From Lachnospiraceae bacterium UBA7093 (lineage in GTDB: Bacteria; Bacillota; Clostridia; Lachnospirales; Lachnospiraceae), in NCBI GenBank assembly GCA_002492465.1, contig DKYT01000013.1:1-30611 (forward strand): a DNA stretch of 30,611 nucleotides, written 5' to 3'. Positions 1 to 6,510 of this stretch are shown here, one piece after another (the first letter of the stretch is position 1; each line of letters opens with the position of its first letter). The position numbers and the translations under genes are program-made. Under the pieces are notes generated by a model. The model had not been told where the DNA came from. It saw only the letters and a list, made by a program, of their open reading frames with translations, and made no database searches.

Positions 1-68
1 TGACGAAACCGCCACATAGGGGATTGCATGTTTATTCGATAAAATTCGCTTATGGTGTGCATAATGTG

Positions 69-98
69 TTGAGGATATAAAGCATTTTTGTATATAAT
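69..98 (+). promoter_or_regulatory. Candidate sigma-A promoter upstream of the toxin-antitoxin genes
   Basis: TTGAGG at 69-74 and a perfect TATAAT at 93-98 are separated by 18 nt. It is the only good promoter-like pair before the RelE-like gene at 221 and would give a leader of about 115 nt. The rest of 1-220 is AT-rich and shows no long reading frame. Confidence 0.45.
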
Positions 99-134
99 AA
101 TAGATGGATATATGTAAAAGTGGAGGTATGTAAT

Positions 135-158
135 ATGGCAAATGAGATAACAATGTGA
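135..158 (+). other. Seven-codon reading frame with its own RBS (leader peptide or gene remnant)
   Basis: A good ribosome binding site (GGAGG, 122-126) precedes ATG at 135, and the frame reads MANEITM before TGA at 156-158. It lies between the candidate promoter and the RelE-like toxin. It may be a translated leader peptide or the decayed start of a lost gene, for example a former upstream antitoxin. What is visible is only the RBS and the short frame; any function is speculative. Confidence 0.25.
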
Positions 159-220
159 ATGTGTGCTTGACACGAAACAGGATCATGGGATAAGGTTTAA
201 TTGACGAAAGGAAAGATTTG

Positions 221-463
221 ATGTCAAATATCATATACACAAAAAGTGCCAAGAAAAATATCAAGTCTTTCGATGCCCATATAAAAGACAGGATAAAGAT
301 CGGAATTGAAAAAATACCGCTTGGTGATATTAAAAAATTACAAGGATATTCGAACTTATATCGTTTAAGAATTGGTGACTATAGAGTAATATACCAAGTA
401 CAGGACGAGATGATAATTATTGATGCTGTTTTACCAAGAGGCGAAGCATATAAAAGATTGTAG
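221..463 (+). CDS. RelE/ParE-family toxin-like protein
   Basis: This 80-residue protein resembles type II toxins of the RelE/ParE superfamily, which in the RelE branch are ribosome-dependent mRNA endonucleases. The diagnostic part is the C-terminal half, where a 'LxGYxxLYRLRIGDYRVIYQV' type pattern (about residues 40-60) is followed by a hydrophobic strand and the terminal 'VLPRGEAYKRL' motif. Length is typical of the family. ATG 221 is preferred over the in-frame TTG at 218 because AAAGGAAAG (207-215) is well spaced from it. The next gene starts 11 nt after the stop, and its RBS overlaps this stop codon, so the two are probably translationally coupled. The order, toxin first, is the reverse of classical relBE. 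Family assignment is confident; activity is inferred. Confidence 0.85.
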   Translation: MSNIIYTKSAKKNIKSFDAHIKDRIKIGIEKIPLGDIKKLQGYSNLYRLRIGDYRVIYQVQDEMIIIDAVLPRGEAYKRL

Positions 464-474
464 GAGGCGATATT

Positions 475-663
475 ATGAGTCGGGACACATTGCATAGTTT
501 GATCGATATTGTGAATGAAAAGGAAATAGAGACGGTTTATAGAATTCTTTTAAAGTTTGTAGAAGAAGATGAAGCTACATCGGATGAAGTAGAGGCGATC
601 CGCCAGGCAAAACAGGAAATTGTTAATGGAGAGTTGTATACACATGAAGAGGTTTGGTCATAG
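475..663 (+). CDS. Putative antitoxin partner of the RelE-like toxin
   Basis: This 62-residue acidic protein follows the toxin directly. AGGAGGC at 462-468 overlaps the toxin stop codon and sits 6 nt before ATG 475. The C-terminal half, with the pattern 'EAIRQAKQEIxNGE..T.EEVW', is the kind of short charged helix that ends many RelE-associated antitoxins. The N-terminal half is predicted helical, and no clear ribbon-helix-helix or Phd fold can be read from the sequence. The antitoxin role rests mostly on adjacency, size and charge. If correct, it would bind and neutralise the upstream toxin and may repress the promoter near 69-98. Confidence 0.65.
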   Translation: MSRDTLHSLIDIVNEKEIETVYRILLKFVEEDEATSDEVEAIRQAKQEIVNGELYTHEEVWS

Positions 664-692
664 ATCTCCGGATATAAGGAGCGAAATAGGAT

Positions 693-1208
693 TTGAATAG
701 AAAAAAGCTTTATACAGCAGTTGCGTTGCTGCTGTTGGTGGCATTATACGTTACAATATTCTGCTTTTCTGCTGAGGACGCCGAAAGCTCTTCCGCTATC
801 AGCGGCAAAATCACGCAGATGATTCTTGATTTGTATGATAGAATTGTGGGCATTCCGGAGATAACCGGGGGCACAGCGGCGGGAGACGCCTTTTCCCTGG
901 AGGGATTGATCAGAAAGCTGGCGCACTTTGCCGAGTATTTGTGCATGGGATTTTTGTCCTACAGTCTGGTGACGGTATGGAACCGTCCCCTTTGGAGGGG
1001 AAGTATCTGGGTGGTTTTGCAGGTCTTCCTGTCGGCGGCGCTGGATGAGTTTCATCAGTATTTTGTGCCGGGCAGGAACGCTTCCTTTCGGGATGTGATG
1101 ATCGATACGGCGGGAGGCGCAGCAGGGATCCTTGTGATTTTGGCATGGATGGGCATCCGAAAGGGCTGGCGTTATTTTAGAAAATCTCGGAAAAATTTAG
1201 AAAAGTAA
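693..1208 (+). CDS. VanZ-like family membrane protein
   Basis: This 171-residue protein has four hydrophobic segments (about residues 6-26, 82-101, 103-123 and 133-152) and the signature motifs of the VanZ-like family: 'FSAEDAESS' after the first membrane segment, 'RKLAHFAEY' before the second, and 'DEFHQYFVPGR' followed by 'DVMIDTAGG'. VanZ gives low-level teicoplanin resistance in enterococci, but most family members in Clostridia are uncharacterised and are not resistance genes by themselves. The start is TTG at 693, chosen because AAGGAG (676-681) lies 11 nt upstream; no ATG fits better. It begins 29 nt after the antitoxin gene and may be co-transcribed with it. A strong terminator closes the unit. 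Confidence 0.85.
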   Translation: MNRKKLYTAVALLLLVALYVTIFCFSAEDAESSSAISGKITQMILDLYDRIVGIPEITGGTAAGDAFSLEGLIRKLAHFAEYLCMGFLSYSLVTVWNRPLWRGSIWVVLQVFLSAALDEFHQYFVPGRNASFRDVMIDTAGGAAGILVILAWMGIRKGWRYFRKSRKNLEK

Positions 1209-1226
1209 AAGTCAAAGAAGAACATT

Positions 1227-1255
1227 AGCTCCGGTGAAAACCGGAGCTGTTTTTC
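1227..1255 (+). terminator. Rho-independent terminator after the VanZ-like gene
   Basis: A perfect 9-bp stem (AGCTCCGGT at 1227-1235 with ACCGGAGCT at 1240-1248) closes a GAAA tetraloop and is followed by G and a run of five T. It separates the left-edge genes from the catabolic island. Confidence 0.92.
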
Positions 1256-1287
1256 TATCGAAAGGTACTGGGGTGTTACTATAGTGC

Positions 1288-1317
1288 TTGCCCGCCCTAG
1301 GCAAAAGGGGGTATAAT
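1288..1317 (+). promoter_or_regulatory. Candidate promoter of the two-component operon, with a dyad over the -35
   Basis: TTGCCC (1288-1293) and a perfect TATAAT (1312-1317) are 18 nt apart, about 60 nt before the response-regulator start. A short inverted repeat, TTGCC (1288-1292) and GGCAA (1300-1304), overlaps the -35 and the spacer and could be a regulator site. The promoter is plausible by match and position; the operator is only suggestive. Confidence 0.5.
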
Positions 1318-1375
1318 GGTCGCAGAAGCGGAGACGATAAAAAGAATGTAAGAGGAACTTTAGCGGGAGGAACGA

Positions 1376-2971
1376 ATGAAGGTAATCATTGTAGATGATG
1401 AACTATATATATGTAAATTAGTCCAGCACTTAATTGACTGGCAAGGGCTTGGTCTGACGCTTTTGGGAATTTTTCAAAATTACGAAGATACTTTGCAACA
1501 GTTTTTGACAGAACCGGCAGATATTTTAATCTGTGACATTGAAATGCCTGGAAAAAATGGAATTGAGATCATAAAAGAGATCAAAGAAAAATATCCCAAA
1601 TGCAGATCAATTGTGATTAGTGGATTTCGTAAGTTTGACTATGTTCATAAGGCGATGCAGTATGGAGCGGCAAACTATCTGTTAAAGCCTATTGATGAAG
1701 AGGAATTGAACCGTGTGCTGAAGGAAGTTGTTTTTAAGACCAGGGAGCAATACAGCAGGGAAAGTATCATTGCCGAGCGGAATATGCGTATGGGTATTTA
1801 TAATGCAATACGTTTAGGAGCGATTGAAAATGATGTGATGTCTGTAAACTTAAAATATCACTATCAATTTCAGGAAGGGAGGTTTAATGCGCTTAAAGTT
1901 TCCTTTGCAGATATGGATCCTGCGTCGGAGCAAATGCAGGAGGCGGTTCGGCAGTTTGAGGATGTAGTAAGAAAAGAACTTTCTAACGTATGCTATGATA
2001 TGGAAGTCTATCATGAAACGATTGTATCGGAAATCGTGTTTATCAATTATGATGCAGAAAATGAAAAAAGAATGGTATTTATTTTAGAGCAGGTTCTGAA
2101 TGATGCGCTTTCAAAAGTGGGCAGTATCAGTGAAGGACGATGCATCATTGGCGTGGGAAAGTCAGTGTCAGAAATCAGTAGAGTGAGAGATTGTATGCAT
2201 TCTGCTGAAAAAGCATGGTGCAGATGTTTTTATACAGAAAGAAAAGAAATTTTTTATGCAAAGAATGAGGAAGCAGATGACAATCAGGAAAAATATACCC
2301 TTTCCTATGAACAGAAAAAAGAATTTCGCAGTATGATAGAGGCAATACGCCCGGATGATTTTGTGCGGTGCCTGAGAGAAATGTTTCGGAATAATGCCCC
2401 TCTATTCAGGCAAAAACCGGAATTGGTATTACAGTTCAGTACCCAGTTAATGGAATTTTTTCAATTGACAATGGATGAGTTGAATGCGCCGGTTCAGGAT
2501 AGAAATGCATTTGAGAATAAATTTGAAGTACTTTTTTTTAATTCGGGAAGTATCAGCAGACTTACGGATCAGTTGGGCAGGCTTTTTTCGCAGGAAGTAA
2601 TAGAGAATTTGGCGGAAAAACAAAAAAATACATTGATTTATGTACAGCAGGCAAAGAATTATATTGAGTCAAATTATGCACAGGCGATTACATTGGAAAA
2701 GATAGCGCAGCAGCTTCACATTAATCCGGTTTACCTTTCCGTCATTTTTAAATCAGAAGTGGGAATGAATTACAGTAAATATCTGACACATGTACGAATG
2801 CAGAAGGCAAAGGAATTATTGAAACGACCTGAGCTGAATATTTCGCAGGTTGCCAGTGCAGTGGGATATGACAGTACTTATTACTTTACGACTCTTTTTA
2901 AAAAAGAGACGGCAATTAAACCGTCTGAATATCGTCGCCTTTATCAACAGGATATTATGTACGGGGAATAA
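1376..2971 (+). CDS. YesN-type response regulator with AraC DNA-binding domain
   Basis: This 531-residue transcription factor is the output half of a YesM/YesN-type two-component system. The N-terminal receiver domain (about 1-120) has the acidic pair D7-D8, phosphoacceptor D54 in 'ICDIEMPGKNG', S82 and the invariant K104 in 'YLLKP'. The middle 300 residues are a less conserved linker typical of YesN proteins. The C-terminal 100 residues hold two AraC/XylS helix-turn-helix units, with 'TLEKIAQQLHINPVYLSVIFK' and 'QVASAVGYDSTYYFTTLFKK'. GGGAGG precedes ATG 1376. The kinase gene starts 2 nt after the stop. By context it should control the ABC transporter and glycoside genes downstream, most likely from the promoter region at 5349-5457. 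Confidence 0.93.
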   Translation: MKVIIVDDELYICKLVQHLIDWQGLGLTLLGIFQNYEDTLQQFLTEPADILICDIEMPGKNGIEIIKEIKEKYPKCRSIVISGFRKFDYVHKAMQYGAANYLLKPIDEEELNRVLKEVVFKTREQYSRESIIAERNMRMGIYNAIRLGAIENDVMSVNLKYHYQFQEGRFNALKVSFADMDPASEQMQEAVRQFEDVVRKELSNVCYDMEVYHETIVSEIVFINYDAENEKRMVFILEQVLNDALSKVGSISEGRCIIGVGKSVSEISRVRDCMHSAEKAWCRCFYTERKEIFYAKNEEADDNQEKYTLSYEQKKEFRSMIEAIRPDDFVRCLREMFRNNAPLFRQKPELVLQFSTQLMEFFQLTMDELNAPVQDRNAFENKFEVLFFNSGSISRLTDQLGRLFSQEVIENLAEKQKNTLIYVQQAKNYIESNYAQAITLEKIAQQLHINPVYLSVIFKSEVGMNYSKYLTHVRMQKAKELLKRPELNISQVASAVGYDSTYYFTTLFKKETAIKPSEYRRLYQQDIMYGE

Positions 2972-2973
2972 TC

Positions 2974-3927
2974 ATGAAAGATAAAAAAGAAAAATATATG
3001 AGGGAGCAGTTGATCCGAACAGGAATTGGTTATGTCTGTAGTCTGGTTGCTATGTTTTTGTTGACTTCTGCAGTTTTATGGGGGATTGCACAGTTTTTTT
3101 TGCCAAATGACATAAGGCTGGGACAGTATGTGTTTACCTGCGCAATCTTTATCTGTGCAGGTACGTTCCTGTTCTTTCTTTATGCAGAAAAATATTTTCG
3201 TAAGAGCAGTATAAAATTGGAAAGTGAATTAGATGAATCAAAACGCTATCTGGAAGAAATTCAGGTTCAAAAGCAGCAAGAACAGCTTCGGGCTTTACAA
3301 AGCCAGATCAATCCTCATTTTTTGTATAATTCATTGGATGCTATCCGGGGACTGGCGCTTGAACATGGCGAATTTGAGGTATCGGATGCAGTGGGGACGC
3401 TGTCATCCATGTTTAAATATACAATGGATTTTCAAAAAATGCTTGTCAGTGTAACCAGTGAGGTTTCACAGATAGAGCGGTATTTAAAAATGCAGAATTT
3501 TCGTTTTTTGGACAGATTTCAATTAAAAAAAGTATATGAATGTGAGATGGAAAATTTGAATCGGTTGATGCTTCCCAAATTTACGCTTCAGCCGTTGGTT
3601 GAGAACGCAGTTGTGCATGGACTCAGAAGCCGTACGAAGGATGCGGAGATTGTGATACGGTTTATCCATGTAGAGGGTGAATTTGTAATTATGGTCAGCG
3701 ATAATGGGGATGGTATTGAGGAAGAATATGCAGCAAAAATGAATCGGATTTTTGCAGGGGAAGAGAAAGCCGGCACAGACAGTCAGCAAGGCAATGGAAT
3801 TGCGCTGCCCAATGTTGATGCAAGAATCAAGTTTTATTATGGAAAGGAATATGGCCTGCATCTCGCCAGTGTAAAAGGAACCGGAACAGATGTGACGGTG
3901 CGTATTCCTTATGTGGAGTGTATATGA
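2974..3927 (+). CDS. YesM/LytS-type sensor histidine kinase with a minimal sensor region
   Basis: This 317-residue membrane kinase pairs with the response regulator just upstream. Two transmembrane helices (about 18-43 and 52-71) are joined by only about eight residues. A short coiled-coil-like linker (80-110) leads to the His-kinase motif 'INPHFLYNSL' with H115, then the ATPase domain with the N box 'LVENAVVHG' (N211), G1 box 'DNGDGI' (243-248) and G2 box 'GNGIALPN' (273-280). YesM kinases usually carry a large extracellular Cache-like domain and exceed 500 residues, so this one lacks its own ligand-binding module. Its 3' end overlaps the next gene in an ATGA arrangement. I infer that it senses through a partner, possibly the transporter proteins encoded alongside. 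Confidence 0.92.
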   Translation: MKDKKEKYMREQLIRTGIGYVCSLVAMFLLTSAVLWGIAQFFLPNDIRLGQYVFTCAIFICAGTFLFFLYAEKYFRKSSIKLESELDESKRYLEEIQVQKQQEQLRALQSQINPHFLYNSLDAIRGLALEHGEFEVSDAVGTLSSMFKYTMDFQKMLVSVTSEVSQIERYLKMQNFRFLDRFQLKKVYECEMENLNRLMLPKFTLQPLVENAVVHGLRSRTKDAEIVIRFIHVEGEFVIMVSDNGDGIEEEYAAKMNRIFAGEEKAGTDSQQGNGIALPNVDARIKFYYGKEYGLHLASVKGTGTDVTVRIPYVECI

Positions 3928-5348
3928 AGAAAGAAATTCTGCGATTTTCAAATGTTTCTGTAACAAATTATAAATATGGCGGGCTTGACCATGTGTCATT
4001 TTCTGTGTATGAAGGAGAAGTATTGGCGATGGCAGGAACCAGCGCATCAGGGATCAAAACTTTGTTCCGCATGTTAATGGGGGCGCAGCCTGAGTATAAT
4101 GGAGTGATTTTTTCGAATGGAAGCAGGATTCAATTGCGTTCTCCTCTGGAAGCAAAGAAAAATCATATTTCGGTATTACAGACCAATGCAAGAGTATATA
4201 ACGCTATGGGAATTATGGAAAATATATGTTTGCAGGAAGAAATCAGGAGCTTTTGGCAGATTATGAAAAAGCAGACAGTTCAGGAAAAACTCGGAAGCTG
4301 GCTGAAGCGTTTTGGATTTTCTCATGACAAACGTCTGGCGGGAATGCTGACAGAGTTTGAAAAGAAAAAACTGGAAATTTTAATGGCAATATATGCAAAT
4401 GTAAGAATAATTGTTTTGTCTGATATTGAGTCATGGTGCAGCGAGCAGGATGCAGAGCAATTGGCGAAAATCATAAAATGTCTTTCGGATATCCATATTT
4501 CAGTGATGATTGAGTATGACAGCCGGTTTAAATATTTTAAACATCTTGTAAAGCGATGTATTCCAATTGTCAGAGGCAGTATTGCAAGAACGATTTTCAG
4601 CGAAGAATCGAAAGGGATCGATGGGGAGCAATTAACTGCCGTTATTACCGGTAAGGGGCGGATATTTGAAGAAAAACATGAAGCAGGGGAAATACTATAT
4701 CCTAAACTGGAAATAATTCTTATAGACAGAGAGGAGAAAAATTCCAAGCGTATATTGACCATGAATGGTATTATAGGCATCCATGATCCGGAAGGGAAAA
4801 TACCCTCGCAGACAGATGCTTTTATCAATTTTGTAAATCAAAAATATCAGATCATAGTTGATGGCAGACCGCTGCATGTAACGTCTATTCATGATGCTGT
4901 CAGTCAGCGCATTGCGCTTATTTCTGACAACCGGTGCATAACACGCAGCGTCATATTCCAGAATTTGTCTCCTGCAGGAAACGCATGTATTTTTATGAAG
5001 CATATTTGGAAAAGACGTTATCTTTATCATGAAAAAATTGAAAAATATCTGCTTGCCCATACGGCGCGCAGATATGAAATCTTAAAAGAACTTGAGGAAT
5101 TCCTGGAAAATCAGGATTGCTATCAAATTAAGGCGGAAAACGAGTATCAACTGACAATAGCCAGATGGCTGGTATATAATCCACAGATTATCATTATTTT
5201 TTCTCCTTTTGGAAACAATGATCTGTCCAGCCGCAAAAAATATATGAAATTGCAGTATGAGCTTGCAGCAGAGGGAAAAAATGTGATAGTGATTTCCTGT
5301 AATTATGGAGATCTGTCCTGCTGCGGCAAAATTTATTCTTTTATATAA
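3924..5348 (+). CDS. Degenerate RbsA-like tandem ABC protein (probable pseudo-ATPase)
   Basis: This 474-residue protein keeps the length and two-domain layout of sugar ABC ATPases such as RbsA but has lost the catalytic residues in both halves. In the first half the Walker A is GTSASGIKT (38-46), with the lysine position occupied by isoleucine. The signature is 'LTEFEKKK' (142-149), Walker B reads 'IIVLSDIES' (162-170) so Asp and Glu are shifted or lost, and the H-switch aligns with D199. In the second half the usual LSGGNQQ is 'IKAENEYQ' and LFDEPTRG is 'IIFSPFGN'. Alignable parts include 'IIVDGRPLHVTSIHDAV' and 'TIARWLVYNPQ'. The frame is open throughout. ATG 3924 overlaps the kinase stop as ATGA; a GTG at 3918 is an alternative start. 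Its place inside the two-component unit suggests a signalling or adaptor role. Family origin is clear; function is inferred. Confidence 0.85.
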   Translation: MKKEILRFSNVSVTNYKYGGLDHVSFSVYEGEVLAMAGTSASGIKTLFRMLMGAQPEYNGVIFSNGSRIQLRSPLEAKKNHISVLQTNARVYNAMGIMENICLQEEIRSFWQIMKKQTVQEKLGSWLKRFGFSHDKRLAGMLTEFEKKKLEILMAIYANVRIIVLSDIESWCSEQDAEQLAKIIKCLSDIHISVMIEYDSRFKYFKHLVKRCIPIVRGSIARTIFSEESKGIDGEQLTAVITGKGRIFEEKHEAGEILYPKLEIILIDREEKNSKRILTMNGIIGIHDPEGKIPSQTDAFINFVNQKYQIIVDGRPLHVTSIHDAVSQRIALISDNRCITRSVIFQNLSPAGNACIFMKHIWKRRYLYHEKIEKYLLAHTARRYEILKELEEFLENQDCYQIKAENEYQLTIARWLVYNPQIIIIFSPFGNNDLSSRKKYMKLQYELAAEGKNVIVISCNYGDLSCCGKIYSFI

Positions 5349-5457
5349 AATATAAAATTTCTTAGCTTTTTCAAAATTCTCTATAGTACAATTCGGTCAT
5401 CAAATCTGATTAAATAAGAGTAACGAAAGCCCATAATAAATTTAGGAGGTAAAAAAC
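5349..5457 (+). promoter_or_regulatory. Intergenic region likely carrying the regulated transporter promoter
   Basis: This AT-rich gap of 109 nt separates the regulatory genes from the transporter genes. A -10-like TACAAT lies at 5387-5392 and the only T-rich -35 candidates (around 5366-5374) are poor and badly spaced. A weak -35 fits a promoter that depends on an AraC-type activator. I see no convincing hairpin terminator after 5348 and no clear cre site. AGGAGGT (5444-5450) is the RBS of the binding-protein gene. Confidence 0.35.
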
Positions 5458-6498
5458 ATGAAGAAGGTATTTACGTTACTCTTATCTCTGGCACTATTCG
5501 TGACAATGACAGCATGCAGCCAGGATGAAACGGCAAAGAAGGCAGAAGAAGGCAAGGAACAGACCCAGGAAGCTTCAGCGAATGAGGAAAGTTCCGAATC
5601 TGCAAATGACGCAGATGCAACAAATGAGGAAAAAGGTAAAATCGGATACCTTGCTATTTCTCTAAGCTCAGATTTTACCACGTCTATTGACAATGGTATG
5701 AGAAAAGCGGCGGAGGAAAAAGGCTACGAGCTTATGACCATCGATGTGAATGCAGATCCGGAATTGGAGCTTAGCAGTTTGGAAACAATGCTGGCTTCAG
5801 GGGTTAAGGCATTTTATACCATTTCGGTTGCTTCTGAAAACGTGTGGAATGCAGTGCAGGAAAAGGACAGTTCAGTTGCCGTTATTTCCCAGCAGCCCAG
5901 TGCAAGCGCTAATGCCCATGTGGTAGAGGACAATGTGGGTATGGCGAAGATGTTTTTGGAATCTTTAGATACTTATATGCAGGAGCATAATATGGAAAGC
6001 GCTAAACTTGCATGTATGTGGCTGGCGGAATGCGAATCACCCGAAATGTCAATGTATGCAGGAAGACAGGCAATTCTTGAAGAAATTAATAAAGCCTTTG
6101 AAGGAACAGACAGTGAAGTTATCTGCGAGGTATATGCCAGCGATCCGGAAGGACAGACGAATAATGCGGAAAGTATTCTTAATATGTATCCGGAATGTAA
6201 TGTTATTTTCTGTTACGGCAATGATATGGGAGTAACTGCAGCAAATATTGTTACAAGTGCAGGCAGGGATACGGAATCCTTTTATATTTTCGCATCCGAA
6301 AGTTCGGAAGAGGTATATAACCAGATTGCCAATGAGCAAAGCCCACTGAGAGGCTGCGCATCGGGAAGTACGGAAGAATTAGGATATAATATCGCTCTTT
6401 CCCTGATTAGTTATATTGAGACAGGAGAAATTTCAGATATACCTGTACCGAAAACACTCTGTGACTGGAGGAATGTGAACGAATTTCTTCAAAATTAG
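5458..6498 (+). CDS. Sugar ABC transporter substrate-binding lipoprotein (Peripla_BP_4 type)
   Basis: This 346-residue protein is the extracellular binding component of the ABC importer. A lipoprotein signal peptide ends in 'TMTAC', placing the lipidated cysteine at C20. An acidic Glu/Ala/Ser-rich tether (about 21-58) precedes the mature ligand-binding fold, which starts with 'GKIGYLAISLSSDF' and 'GMRKAAEEKGYEL', the usual opening of RbsB-like proteins. A second-lobe motif, 'NVIFCYGNDMGVTAAN', and the C-terminal 'GCASGSTEELGYNIALSLI' fit the same family. AGGAGGT sits 7 nt before ATG 5458. It is followed 12 nt later by the ATPase gene. The ligand cannot be read from the sequence; downstream enzymes point to a glucosyl compound. 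Confidence 0.92.
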   Translation: MKKVFTLLLSLALFVTMTACSQDETAKKAEEGKEQTQEASANEESSESANDADATNEEKGKIGYLAISLSSDFTTSIDNGMRKAAEEKGYELMTIDVNADPELELSSLETMLASGVKAFYTISVASENVWNAVQEKDSSVAVISQQPSASANAHVVEDNVGMAKMFLESLDTYMQEHNMESAKLACMWLAECESPEMSMYAGRQAILEEINKAFEGTDSEVICEVYASDPEGQTNNAESILNMYPECNVIFCYGNDMGVTAANIVTSAGRDTESFYIFASESSEEVYNQIANEQSPLRGCASGSTEELGYNIALSLISYIETGEISDIPVPKTLCDWRNVNEFLQN

Positions 6499-6510
6499 GA
6501 CGGGGAGAAA

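Noticed and set aside
693..1208. VanZ-like protein as a glycopeptide resistance determinant
   Set aside because: No vanHAX, vanRS or other resistance genes are nearby, and VanZ-like proteins are common in susceptible Clostridia.
3523..4047. 174-codon minus-strand frame across the kinase/pseudo-ATPase junction
   Set aside because: It is antisense to two supported genes that overlap by ATGA, and its product resembles no protein family.
3924..5348. Calling the degenerate ABC gene a pseudogene
   Set aside because: The frame is uninterrupted at full family length, it has coupled translation and retains alignable RbsA segments, so a functional non-catalytic protein is more likely.
5349..5457. CcpA-binding cre site upstream of the transporter genes
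   Set aside because: No stretch matches the cre palindrome well enough to support one.
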